From Xanthomonas hortorum pv. pelargonii (GTDB taxonomy: Bacteria > Pseudomonadota > Gammaproteobacteria > Xanthomonadales > Xanthomonadaceae): a stretch of 64,000 nucleotides of DNA. Shown here in pieces: positions 24,101 to 31,762 of the stretch. The stretch is taken from positions 29,727 to 93,726 of the forward strand of contig NZ_CP098605.1 in assembly GCF_024499015.1 (NCBI RefSeq). Direction: 5' to 3'. Each line of letters opens with the position of its first letter. Position 1 is the first letter of the stretch. The notes under the pieces are model-generated. The model worked only from the letters and a program-made list of their open reading frames with translations, was not told the DNA's origin and ran no database searches. The translations under genes and the position numbers were made by a program.

Positions 24101-24203
24101 TGGTGCCCCTGGTCGGAATCGAACCGACGTGTACGCGCTTATCTGGCGCGTGCTCTCACCGGGGTATAAGGCCGGCGCTCTGACCAACATGAGCAACAGG
24201 GGC
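24101..24203 (-). tRNA. Atypical tRNA-like gene, anticodon TAT, long variable arm
   Basis: Read on the minus strand: a perfect 7-bp acceptor stem (GCCCCTG / CAGGGGC), encoded CCA end, D arm GCTC-ATGTTGGTCA-GAGC, and a perfect T arm GTCGG-TTCGATT-CCGAC. The anticodon loop CTTATAC would present UAU (24166-24168), reading AUA (Ile). The anticodon stem has four pairs plus a C-C mismatch. The variable region is about 30 bases with a 6-bp hairpin (ACGCGC / GCGCGT), larger than ordinary class II tRNAs. It may be a functional rare-codon tRNA, a decoy or a degenerate copy. Confidence 0.7.
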
Positions 24204-24295
24204 GTGATCGATCGATGCGATCACGCCGGTATTCGAGGGTCGAGCTGGCTCAGGTGGTTCATGGGGCAAGCATACCGGGGATGGAGGCCATGCCG

Positions 24296-24847
24296 CTATC
24301 CCCGGGCGCGGCGGTAGGAGCGGGCCCAAGCCGGAGCAGGGATGCGGTCGGTCGCCACCAGCCAAGCCATCCGCAAGGCCTGCGCGTCCACCAAGGCATG
24401 GTGGCGCCTGGCCCTATGCTCCGGATGGGCCGCGAACCAATCTTCCACCAGTAATCCCGGAAGGCCTTCCTTCGACATGCGTGTCATGACCGGGGCCGGC
24501 CGGGGCCCGCACGCGGCAACCTGGTCATCGGGTAACTCAAACCCATCCAGGGCGTACCGCAGCAGCTGGAGATCGTTCGGGAAATCCGCCATCACTGCCG
24601 GCGCATCGACCTCGCTGAGGAAGGCGCGCAGCTCGGTAGTCAGGGCGGCATCAGGCAGGGCTGCGTCGCCGCGGTCTAGCAGCGGGTAGACGCTTTGACG
24701 AACGAAGTCGGTGGGAGCCTCGGGCAGGCTGGCTCGCTCAGCGTAGAAAAGGCGGTCTCCACCTTCGTTCACCAGCGCCAGACTCACCAGCTCGCTGCCC
24801 GTTACATCGGCCCACTCGGTGTCCAAGAAGTAGTACGTGGTGGCCAT
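24296..24847 (-). CDS. 3'-5' exoribonuclease, DEDDh family (Rv2179c-like)
   Basis: 183 residues. The exonuclease I motif is YYFLDTEWAD (Asp9, Glu11), the middle Asp is in VMADFPNDLQLLRYAL and the final His/Asp are in HHALVDAQALRMAWL. This is the compact DEDDh fold of the Mycobacterium Rv2179c type, which acts on RNA. It lies between the tRNA and the terminal repeat at 24975. Its presence next to a tRNA and a SEC-C gene is suggestive of an RNA-directed function, but that link is speculative. Confidence 0.75.
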   Translation of the reverse strand: MATTYYFLDTEWADVTGSELVSLALVNEGGDRLFYAERASLPEAPTDFVRQSVYPLLDRGDAALPDAALTTELRAFLSEVDAPAVMADFPNDLQLLRYALDGFELPDDQVAACGPRPAPVMTRMSKEGLPGLLVEDWFAAHPEHRARRHHALVDAQALRMAWLVATDRIPAPAWARSYRRARG

Positions 24848-24926
24848 GGTTGAATGGTGCCACAGCTTCCTGGGGAGGGCCGAGCCTGGAAGTGTGGTCG
24901 AGGGTAGAATTCAGCGATCCATCAAT

Positions 24927-24975
24927 CGGTTAGCGAAGATCTGGCCGTGTTCGTAACGATTCCCTGCCAACCCTC
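24927..24975 (-). repeat. Internal transposon end (IRR-type inverted repeat)
   Basis: Read leftwards from 24975 it starts GAGGGTTGGCAGGGAATCGT and matches the left end at 5809 in about 38 of 49 positions, ending with CGCTAACCG. It is oriented as a right end, so 5809-24975 (19.2 kb) would be a complete transposon core. The bases beyond it (AAGAA) do not match GGAAC, so this pair of ends did not create the trbB insertion on its own. Confidence 0.8.
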
Positions 24976-24992
24976 AAGAAGGGCGTGTATCG

Positions 24993-25595
24993 ATGAAGGA
25001 GAAGTACTGGCCGGATCATCTGGCCAAGGGATTTATCGGGATTGACGATGCCCAATTTTCACTGGCGCATCTGCAGCCATTCACTTACCAAGTGACCATT
25101 GCCACGCCCGACCGGGCGGCGGTGGCGGTGTCTGTATCCGTGGAATTCAGTTCGCACTGCGTCAGCAAGGGCCCGCCCAAGCAAGGGCCGGCGCTGGTCT
25201 TCCACGCAGGCCACGACGACCTGGTTATCGACCAGCGTCGGATCTGGCGCTGTTTTCATCCCGCGCGTTATGCAGCCTCAGCGCTCCTGCCCGACATCAT
25301 GCGGACGCTCGATCAGCGCCCCTGCTTGTTTACCAATGGCGACAACTTCCTGACGATGGAGCTGCAGGAGCTGATTCCCGGCTACCCACCAGGCGCGCAA
25401 TACGAGGTGTATTTCAATGTTGCGGCGCGAGGCCGGGGCGCAGTTCGGATCTACGTTGAGAGCGCTTATGTGCGCGACGAAGACGCCGACAACGACCCCT
25501 ACAAGTTCAAGAAGGACGATCGCATTAAGGGGTGGCGGCTGCTGTTGAATCGCGCGACCGGCAGGCCAGTCCGCCGACCGCCGCCGCGGCGCTAA
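24993..25595 (+). CDS. Conserved-looking hypothetical protein
   Basis: 200 residues with good coding character and a basic tail (RPVRRPPPRR). No recognised domain. Alternating strands such as FTYQVTIATPDRAAVAVSVS suggest a beta-rich fold. It starts 17 bases after the internal transposon end and is followed by a strong terminator. It is the first gene of the plasmid-like part of the insert. Confidence 0.7.
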   Translation: MKEKYWPDHLAKGFIGIDDAQFSLAHLQPFTYQVTIATPDRAAVAVSVSVEFSSHCVSKGPPKQGPALVFHAGHDDLVIDQRRIWRCFHPARYAASALLPDIMRTLDQRPCLFTNGDNFLTMELQELIPGYPPGAQYEVYFNVAARGRGAVRIYVESAYVRDEDADNDPYKFKKDDRIKGWRLLLNRATGRPVRRPPPRR

Positions 25596-25598
25596 AAC

Positions 25599-25618
25599 AA
25601 ACCCCCTTTCGGGGGTTT
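25599..25618. terminator. Rho-independent terminator
   Basis: AAACCCCC-TTTC-GGGGGTTT stem-loop directly after the hypothetical gene, with A and T flanks that allow action in both directions. Confidence 0.8.
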
Positions 25619-25916
25619 CGCGGAAGCCCTTAGGGATTGCTCCCATCAACCGGCGGTAGGCCTGGAACCAGTGGCGGCGTCTGAACACCTAGAGGTGACT
25701 ACTAGGCTCCGTATATATCCAGATGTGAATACTCTAACGGATGCGCCCGGGCGATGCAATAGCAATTGCATACCGCCCTGACAAGCAAATGCTCTACCGC
25801 CCGGCTACGCAAAAGCCCTATCGCTTGGCAGGCGCGCCACTGCGTGGAATTGGCCGTTATGTGCGCTGGCGGCCTCGCCGCGAGAGTGCTTGCAGCGCAG
25901 CCTTGAATGATCGAAC
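25619..25916. other. Intergenic stretch
   Basis: About 300 bases between the terminator and the ParC-like gene's operator. A 64-codon frame at 25741-25935 is Arg/Tyr-rich and has no good ribosome site, and I do not call it a gene. No other structure was recognised. Confidence 0.5.
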
Positions 25917-25936
25917 ATCAAACATCACTGTTTGAT
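25917..25936. promoter_or_regulatory. Operator-like palindrome
   Basis: ATCAAACA-TCAC-TGTTTGAT, 8-bp perfect arms, ending nine bases before the ParC-like gene. A position over the expected promoter suggests repressor binding. Confidence 0.6.
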
Positions 25937-25945
25937 AGATCGATC

Positions 25946-26410
25946 ATGACATCACCCATGTCCATCACCACCTTGGCCGCCCTCGCCAGTGCCGGCGTGC
26001 TGCGCACCGTGCAGCTGGTCGGCCAGGTCGGCGGCTACACCGTGATGGTGCGGGTGGGCCAAACCGAAAAGCAACTCACCGGCCAGCGTGGCGAGCCACG
26101 CGTGTTTGCCTCGCTCGACACCGCCGCCACCCAGCTGCTGGCGCTCGGGGTGACGGTGTTCGAGGTGTTGCCGGCCAACTACGTGCGTGCCCCGAAGGTC
26201 TACCGGCGCGGTCGCCCGGCCGCGTTGAAGGCGTTGGACAAGCTCCAGCGCCAGGCCAAACCCGCCAAGCCCAAGCCGGCCAAGAAGCCGGCCGGCGCGG
26301 CGACGGTGGCCACCGCCGCCAAGATCCTGCCCAGCGAGCGGGCGCAGCTGAAACTGCCCGGCTTGCCGCGCACCCGGAAAGCTGCCCGTGCCACCAGAGC
26401 ATCCCCATGA
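25946..26410 (+). CDS. ParC-like plasmid partition-associated protein
   Basis: About 154 residues. The core (LAALASAGVLRTVQLVGQVG, then YTVMVRVGQTEKQLTGQRGE and ALGVTVFEVLPANY) matches the pattern of ParC-family partition-associated proteins on broad-host-range plasmids. A long Lys/Pro/Ala tail (AKPKPAKKPAGAA) suggests nucleic-acid binding. No ParA/ParB pair adjoins it. A second protein of similar pattern is at 28273. Confidence 0.65.
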   Translation: MTSPMSITTLAALASAGVLRTVQLVGQVGGYTVMVRVGQTEKQLTGQRGEPRVFASLDTAATQLLALGVTVFEVLPANYVRAPKVYRRGRPAALKALDKLQRQAKPAKPKPAKKPAGAATVATAAKILPSERAQLKLPGLPRTRKAARATRASP

Positions 26411-26456
26411 CCACTGCAACGCGCCTGCAGCTGCAGGCCACAGCCTGTCGACACTC

Positions 26457-26792
26457 TCACTTAGTGCTCGCATTGGCCCAAATCAGAAGTGTCTCGCAAT
26501 AACGCTTCCAGTTTGCGGCGCCATCCGTTGGCATCGTTCCATCGTCGTAGAAGAAGAAAAGCCCGGGATCGTCCGGCTTATCTTCAATGATGCTGCTGGC
26601 GCGACGCTTCAGCGCGCTGATCGTAGCTGCAGGTATCGATTGTCTCGACGGATGGCTGTCGTATTCGAACCACTCATCTTTGCCTACCGTGCCAAGCGGC
26701 TTGTAGTTACGATTTAACGCGAGCCATTTTCCATCTTTCGTCTTTTGAAGGCAGTAAGGCAAGTGGCTATGGGCGACGGTTCCAATTGGCAT
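26457..26792 (-). CDS. Hypothetical protein
   Basis: 111 residues, intact frame. The pattern GKWLALNRNYKPLGTVGKDEWFEYDSH has a beta-rich look seen in small plasmid/phage proteins. The tail WKRYCETLLIWANAS is helical. It is followed leftwards by the ParC-like gene (convergent). Function unknown. Confidence 0.65.
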   Translation of the reverse strand: MPIGTVAHSHLPYCLQKTKDGKWLALNRNYKPLGTVGKDEWFEYDSHPSRQSIPAATISALKRRASSIIEDKPDDPGLFFFYDDGTMPTDGAANWKRYCETLLIWANASTK

Positions 26793-26852
26793 ATGAAAAT
26801 CCTTTGGGTGGTGTTGGCCCCTACGGCGGGTGGGGCCGCAGGCTGCTCGCTT

Positions 26853-27173
26853 TCAGTCACAGAACAGCTCCTTGATTGATGCGAGAGAGATGTTGTGCTC
26901 GGTATCGCCATCGAGCTGGATTATCACCTTGTCAAGGATAATTCTGGCGCGGCGGCTGAGCTCATTGGCATCCTTGATATCGTTGAGGAAGATCCTGCCG
27001 GCAATGGCATGGCTAAGGTTTAATGGGCCAGTGCCACCGTAGCCCCAGGCGTATCCTCCTTCGTAATCGAATAGATCTCTGCGCGACGGCAGCAGTTCGG
27101 CGCCGCTGCTTGCGTCGTGCCGGTAGAGCGCGACGCCGGCTCCCTCAACGATTCGCAGCAAAATTTCGCTCAT
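26853..27173 (-). CDS. Hypothetical protein, DUF6166-like
   Basis: 106 residues. The central GYGGTGPLNLSHAIAGRIF motif resembles the DUF6166 pattern of small mobile-element proteins; the family name is from memory and should be checked. Intact frame, same strand as the gene at 26457. Function unknown. Confidence 0.6.
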   Translation of the reverse strand: MSEILLRIVEGAGVALYRHDASSGAELLPSRRDLFDYEGGYAWGYGGTGPLNLSHAIAGRIFLNDIKDANELSRRARIILDKVIIQLDGDTEHNISLASIKELFCD

Positions 27174-27379
27174 TGATGCCTCTCTGACATAGGCCTATTG
27201 CCCGGACGCTCGCATTGTGAGCCGAGGCGCAGGGACTTGTGCAAGCCGAGCGCGACTTCAGAGCGAGGATTGGCAAGACTGACCAAGCGGTGATTGCGGG
27301 ATCTTAGATAAACGTTTGCATGCCTCCTAGAAAACGTGCACAGTGCTTCTAGATGATAAACATACACGAGGAGCGCATC

Positions 27380-27847
27380 ATGCAGAGCATGACGATCGAG
27401 CAGCTGCGCGCTGCCAATGTTGCCGGCGGCGTCGCCGGCGTCACCTTGAAAGGCTCGGGCGGTGCCTTCCTGGTCCAGATTGCCACTCGCAGCGGTGCAC
27501 AGGCGGTCTTGGCCAAGGCCCGCAGCGTGGAGCCGCGCCGTTTCGGCAACCCGGCCTCTGCATTCAACGTGCTGCTCGACATTGGCATCACGAGCGGCAC
27601 TTTCGATGCAGCCGAATGGAATCCTGATAGCAAGGATGAGAGCGCCGGCAATCGCGGCCGCGCCGAGCACATGCGGAAGGCCCATCAGGCTGCTGCATAC
27701 ACCGACTGGCTCGCGAAGGAGACGCAAGCGGCAATCGACGATAACCGGCCGCGTGTATCGCAGGCGGACGTGCGGGAACGTCTCAATCGCAAGATGGCCA
27801 CGCTGGGCCAGCCTAGCGTGCAGGCGTCGCCCAAGAAGCGTACCTGA
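27380..27847 (+). CDS. Antitoxin of a RelE/ParE-type module
   Basis: 155 residues from the ATG at 27380, which has GAGGAG 6 bases upstream (an in-frame ATG at 27353 lies before this site). It begins MTIEQLRAANVAGGVAGVTL and ends in a polar tail. It is placed 3 bases before a ParE/RelE-family toxin, the usual antitoxin-first order. It has no clear match to a named antitoxin family. It may have a DNA-binding N-terminus that regulates the AT-rich promoter region at 27300-27360. Confidence 0.65.
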   Translation: MQSMTIEQLRAANVAGGVAGVTLKGSGGAFLVQIATRSGAQAVLAKARSVEPRRFGNPASAFNVLLDIGITSGTFDAAEWNPDSKDESAGNRGRAEHMRKAHQAAAYTDWLAKETQAAIDDNRPRVSQADVRERLNRKMATLGQPSVQASPKKRT

Positions 27848-27850
27848 CGC

Positions 27851-28156
27851 ATGGGCAAGAAAATTGCCCATGCTGTCGAATGGACGCAGTTCGCGCTTGA
27901 GGATTTAGACGCCGTAATCGACTACATCGCCCAGGACAATCCTGGGCGTGCTTACGAATTCGCGGCCGAGATCTACGACAAAACTGTTGTGCTTGAGCAG
28001 TACCCGGAGCTCGGTCGGCCTGGTCGACCTGGCCTGCCTGCAGGCGTGCGCGAGCTGGTCGTGCATCAGAATTACATCGTTCTTTACCGCGTGCTGGCCA
28101 GCGCCGGCGTCGTTGAAATCCTGCGCGTGAAGCATGCCGCGCAGCAGATACCGTGA
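27851..28156 (+). CDS. RelE/ParE superfamily toxin
   Basis: 101 residues with the ParE pattern: WTQFALEDLDAVIDYIAQDN, then EQYPELGRPGRPGLPAGVRE and the closing HQNYIVLYRVLASAGVVEIL. The toxin is expected to act on gyrase (ParE-like) or the ribosome (RelE-like); the sequence is closer to ParE. It forms a module with the preceding gene and would stabilise the plasmid backbone. Confidence 0.85.
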   Translation: MGKKIAHAVEWTQFALEDLDAVIDYIAQDNPGRAYEFAAEIYDKTVVLEQYPELGRPGRPGLPAGVRELVVHQNYIVLYRVLASAGVVEILRVKHAAQQIP

Positions 28157-28272
28157 GGGGAAAGGCACCGACTGCAGCGCCACCTGCGGCCTTGCGAGAA
28201 ATTGAATAACTTGCACGGACCCGTCGCATGGGGCATGATCCGGCTCAGATTCAGCAATGTAGAGATTCGCCC

Positions 28273-28593
28273 GTGATCGCTATCGAGCCTAAAGCCCTGC
28301 AGGAAGCCGCCGACGCCCACCTAGTGCGCGGCGCGGAAATTCGTGCGGCCGAGGACGGAGAAGGTCTGGTGGTGATCGTCGATCTTGGCGAGGACAGGCG
28401 TGTGGTTGGCCTGGCTCGCAACCGGGGCGTCAGGTACTTCCAAAGCTTCGACGGCGCTGCTGCGTTGTTGCTGGAGCGCGGTATCTCGAAATTCGCTGCG
28501 AATACAGTGGGCTGGACACCGCGCACTCAACCGAAGTGGATGAAGCACAGAGGACATAACTGTGAAGGTTTAATCGCAGCTGCCTCGATCTGA
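28273..28593 (+). CDS. ParC-like small plasmid protein (second copy)
   Basis: About 106 residues from the GTG at 28273. The pattern GEGLVVIVDLGEDRRVVGLA followed by RGVRYFQSFDGAAALLLERG and ISKFAANTVGW parallels the ParC-like protein at 25946, suggesting distant paralogy. A strong terminator follows. The plasmid stability role is inferred. Confidence 0.55.
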   Translation: MIAIEPKALQEAADAHLVRGAEIRAAEDGEGLVVIVDLGEDRRVVGLARNRGVRYFQSFDGAAALLLERGISKFAANTVGWTPRTQPKWMKHRGHNCEGLIAAASI

Positions 28594-28622
28594 TTGGCGT
28601 TGGATCGAGAACGCTAAAAGCG

Positions 28623-28646
28623 AAAGCCCCGTTGGCGCGGGGCTTT
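28623..28646 (+). terminator. Rho-independent terminator
   Basis: AAAGCCCCG ... CGGGGCTTT stem with a 6-base loop, between the ParC-like gene and the replication gene. Confidence 0.8.
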
Positions 28647-28680
28647 GGCCAAATCATTTCGGAAGGAAGAACCCTAGCCG

Positions 28681-28704
28681 ATACGAGCGTTTGGTACCTC
28701 GTAT
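28681..28704. promoter_or_regulatory. Inverted repeat upstream of the replication gene
   Basis: ATACGAG and CTCGTAT separated by 10 bases, about 65 bases upstream of the Rep start; a possible operator or origin element. Confidence 0.45.
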
Positions 28705-28769
28705 TGTAAGGCTCCCCTCTCCGGAAAGCAAGGCCGTGTGCGCGAAATTCGTGCACCGATCGGAGAGGT

Positions 28770-30263
28770 ATGGGCACGAAAACACAAGCGCAGCTCGCGC
28801 TATTCAGCATCGATGATGAGGCGCAAACCTATCACGACGCTGGCCGAACCGGCTTCTTCTCGCTGCTGGTCGACCAGCGCGGTGAAAAGCGCCAGTCGTC
28901 CCATAGGCTGACCGACATGCCGGCAGTGCTCGGCTTGATCGACAAGGACCGCGACACCTGGATGACGCAGGCAGAGTTCATGCGGCCCAACCGGCGCGTG
29001 GTCAATCTGCTGCGCATCGGCCTCCTGTTCGCCGATATCGACACTTACCGTCAGCCGTGGGCAGCGGGACGCACGCCCGAGCAACTGGCCGCGGCCGTCC
29101 TCTTTCATTGCGCAGAGGAAGGCCTGCCGACCCCCTCACTTATCGTTTACAGCGGCCGAGGCCTGCAGGCGAAATGGCTGATGGACGGGACGATTCCACG
29201 GCAGGCCCTGCCGCGCTGGAACGCTTGTCAGCGTTACCTAATCGACCGACTGGCCGCGCTTGGCGCAGATCCGCAAGCCAAGGATGCTTCGCGTGTGCTG
29301 CGCCTGGTCGACACCGTAAATACCAAGAGCGGCAACATCTGCCGTGTTGTCCACGTCGAATCTGGCCAGGATGGCCATCCGATCCGCTACAACTTCGAGT
29401 ACCTAGCAGAAGCACTGCTGCCGAAAGCCAGATGGACCATCGAGCAACAACGCCAGGACCGTGCCGATCGCCGCGAACGCCAGCAGCTCAGGCTGCTGCC
29501 AGGCGGCAAGTCGGACAATCTGCGCGGCTTCTCCGGGCGGCAGCTTGCTTGGGACCGCCTCGAGGATCTGCGCACGCTGGCCACGCTGCGCGGCGGGGTG
29601 CGCGAGGGTGAGCGGATGCAGCACCTGTTCTGGCGGCTGAACTTTCTGCTGCTATCGGGCGCAACACACAGTGGCCAGATGTATCACGAAGCCGCCGCGC
29701 TCGCCGGCGAGCTGGACGCGGGATGGAACTACCGCAGCAAAGAGCTGATGACGCTCTACAGCAAGGCCAAAGCCTACGAAGCCGGGGAAAAGGTCACATT
29801 GGGCGATAAAGAATTCGCCCCGCTCTACACCCCGAAAAACGACACCCTCATCAACCTCTTTCAGATCACCTCTGACGAACAGGCGCAGCTGCGCACCATC
29901 ATTGGTGCAGACATGGCCAGGGAACGCGATCGGAAGCGCCATGAGGCCAAGCGGCGCGCAGCTGGCGCGGTAGATCGCGAAACCTACCTGGATGCGGCCC
30001 AGGCCAAGCGGAAGCAGGCTCAGGCGCTGAAGGCGGAAGGCTTATCTGTTCGCGTTATTGCTCAGCGTATGGGCGTATCTGTCGGCGCCGTTGCGGGCTA
30101 TCTGAAAGCACCCCAAGAGCGTTCAAGGTCCGTCCGTATTACAGCTGACCAATCCAGCATCGGCGCCGGTATCGCCGGCACTGCTGATATCGCTCAGCAT
30201 GATGTTCAAAGTCCGTCCGTATTACTAATGGCGAAGCCTCGCGGCCGGGATTTGCGCGCATGA
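28770..30263 (+). CDS. Plasmid replication protein with primase-like (AEP) core
   Basis: 497 residues, intact. The N-terminal half fits the archaeo-eukaryotic primase-like plasmid Rep layout: acidic GLLFADIDTYRQ, then SLIVYSGRGLQAKWLMD, and DASRVLRLVDTVNTKSGN, the conserved box of RepB/primase-type proteins. The C-terminus has a helix-turn-helix (SVRVIAQRMGVSVGAVAGYL). The likely role is initiation or priming of the inner plasmid replicon. An upstream inverted repeat and terminator isolate it as its own unit. A second, different Rep candidate sits in the outer backbone (56725). Confidence 0.7.
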   Translation: MGTKTQAQLALFSIDDEAQTYHDAGRTGFFSLLVDQRGEKRQSSHRLTDMPAVLGLIDKDRDTWMTQAEFMRPNRRVVNLLRIGLLFADIDTYRQPWAAGRTPEQLAAAVLFHCAEEGLPTPSLIVYSGRGLQAKWLMDGTIPRQALPRWNACQRYLIDRLAALGADPQAKDASRVLRLVDTVNTKSGNICRVVHVESGQDGHPIRYNFEYLAEALLPKARWTIEQQRQDRADRRERQQLRLLPGGKSDNLRGFSGRQLAWDRLEDLRTLATLRGGVREGERMQHLFWRLNFLLLSGATHSGQMYHEAAALAGELDAGWNYRSKELMTLYSKAKAYEAGEKVTLGDKEFAPLYTPKNDTLINLFQITSDEQAQLRTIIGADMARERDRKRHEAKRRAAGAVDRETYLDAAQAKRKQAQALKAEGLSVRVIAQRMGVSVGAVAGYLKAPQERSRSVRITADQSSIGAGIAGTADIAQHDVQSPSVLLMAKPRGRDLRA

Positions 30264-30473
30264 TTCTTGGTGTATTCGGTTTGCTTGTTGCGCTCCCGGC
30301 CGCCTCGGCCGCAGGCCGGAGTAGCCCCCGTGATTGGAATATCACGAGTAGCCCGCAAGTCCGGTGTGTCAACGCGCAGCGTTGTCCACGGGCGCGCAGG
30401 CCGCGCAGCGGCCGGAGAGGGTTGGGGGTCTGGGGGAAGGGAACCGAACTTCTGCTTCGAGAAGGATTTTTCC

Positions 30474-30797
30474 GTGAGATCGCGCAAGTCGTTTCCGCCG
30501 GCACTATTGGCCGAGCTGCATACCATGCCTGTGCCCGTGGCACTTGATCTTCTCGGGCTCTATTGGAAGCAAGATCCAGATTTTCAGCCGTTGAAGGACA
30601 AGGCCACCAGGCGCTTGTACGTTTCGCTCGGTAACGGCGTGGTGGAGCTGCTGGCCACCGGGCCGAAATGGTTTGACACACGCGCTGACAAAGGTGGAGG
30701 TGGTGCGATCGATCTGGGCATGTACTTGCTGCGTTTGGATTTCGTATCTGCCGTAAAGCAGCTGGATCTTGCCAAGGGCAATCCGGATCGATCTTGA
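30474..30797 (+). CDS. DUF3991/primase N-domain-like small protein
   Basis: About 107 residues from the GTG at 30474, with AAGGA upstream. The segment WFDTRADKGGGGAIDLGMYLLRLDFVSAVKQL, shown here only by its outline, is the DUF3991 signature that normally precedes a TOPRIM domain in plasmid primases. Here the TOPRIM part is absent. It is downstream of the primase-like Rep and could assist it. Truncation is possible but the end looks natural. Confidence 0.6.
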   Translation: MRSRKSFPPALLAELHTMPVPVALDLLGLYWKQDPDFQPLKDKATRRLYVSLGNGVVELLATGPKWFDTRADKGGGGAIDLGMYLLRLDFVSAVKQLDLAKGNPDRS

Positions 30798-30934
30798 ATG
30801 ATCGCTACCTTGTGGCTCAGTGGGCAGGCTCCACGTGGAGCAATCAAGGGCCGAGCGCCGCGACCCGCTGTATGCGCTGAATCTGTCTTGCCGGTTGCAG
30901 CATGCCCGCCGACCCCGACCCTCTAGACAAAGCA

Positions 30935-30964
30935 AAGCCCGAGACGCGGCAACGTCTCGGGCTT
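30935..30964. terminator. Rho-independent terminator
   Basis: Perfect 12-bp stem AAGCCCGAGACG / CGTCTCGGGCTT with a 6-base loop, after the Rep/DUF3991 genes. Confidence 0.8.
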
Positions 30965-31061
30965 CATCGGCATGTCCACCAAACTGCAGGAGTGGTTGGA
31001 TTGCTAGCCTGAATTATAGCGCCAACCCTGCTCGATGCCAAGGTGAAATGCTTGTTGTATG

Positions 31062-31094
31062 TTGTAGTATGTAGTATCATACACAATACTACAA
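31062..31094. promoter_or_regulatory. KfrA operator-like palindrome
   Basis: TTGTAGTAT (31062-31070) and ATACTACAA (31086-31094) form 9-bp perfect arms around a second smaller dyad, 15 bases upstream of the KfrA start. KfrA proteins repress their own promoters through such repeats. Confidence 0.65.
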
Positions 31095-31108
31095 AAGCGA
31101 GGATTTTC

Positions 31109-31750
31109 GTGGCCATCACCAAGGATCAAATCTGGAAAATTGCCGACCAGCTCGACGCCGATGGCGTGAAGCCCACCCTCAGCGCGGTTCGTAAGAAGCT
31201 TGGCAGCGGCAGTTACACCACCATCCAGGACGCAATGAGCGAGTGGAAGCAACGAAAGCTGCAGAAGACGCAGCCTGTTGTTGAGCCCCCGCCCCCGGAT
31301 GTTGTTGAGGCTGTTGGCGTGCTTGCTGCGGAAATTTGGACCGTTGCTCGAACTGCGGCCGAACGTGCCTTGGCCGGCGATCGGGAGAAGCTGGCCGAGG
31401 AATTCACCGCCCTGCAGGAGCAGGTAAGGGAATCGCTCGAAGTCGCGGACCAGTTGAACGAGGAAGCCGAGCTCTTGCGGCAACAGGTGGCCGATGGCGA
31501 GGCCGCGAAGGTAGAGCGGGATCAGATCACGGCAGAACACCAGACGTTCAAGATCCGCACCGCCCAAGAGATCAACCGTGCTTCTGAGAAAGCGGCTGCC
31601 AAGGACAGCGAGGCGATTGAGGCGCGCAAGAGTGAACGCATCGCCTTGGAGCAAGCCGCACGTTTGCAGGGCCAGGTGGAGGCGTTGGAAACGCAGCTGG
31701 CTCAACTGACGGCAGCCATCGGTAGCCGGGTCGCCGGCTCGAAGGCCTGA
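31109..31750 (+). CDS. kfrA: KfrA family plasmid regulator
   Basis: 213 residues from the GTG at 31109 (GCGAGGA 8 bases before). The KfrA N-terminal domain (TKDQIWKIADQLDADGVKPT, then GSGSYTTIQDAMSEWK) is followed by an Ala/Glu/Gln-rich coiled coil to the end. KfrA is an autoregulated DNA-binding protein linked to plasmid partition and stability. It has one gene downstream (Mrr-like nuclease) 12 bases away. Confidence 0.88.
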   Translation: MAITKDQIWKIADQLDADGVKPTLSAVRKKLGSGSYTTIQDAMSEWKQRKLQKTQPVVEPPPPDVVEAVGVLAAEIWTVARTAAERALAGDREKLAEEFTALQEQVRESLEVADQLNEEAELLRQQVADGEAAKVERDQITAEHQTFKIRTAQEINRASEKAAAKDSEAIEARKSERIALEQAARLQGQVEALETQLAQLTAAIGSRVAGSKA

Positions 31751-31762
31751 CGGGAGGCCATC

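Noticed and set aside
25741..25935. 64-codon frame upstream of the ParC-like gene
   Set aside because: It overlaps the operator palindrome and has no ribosome site or recognisable pattern.
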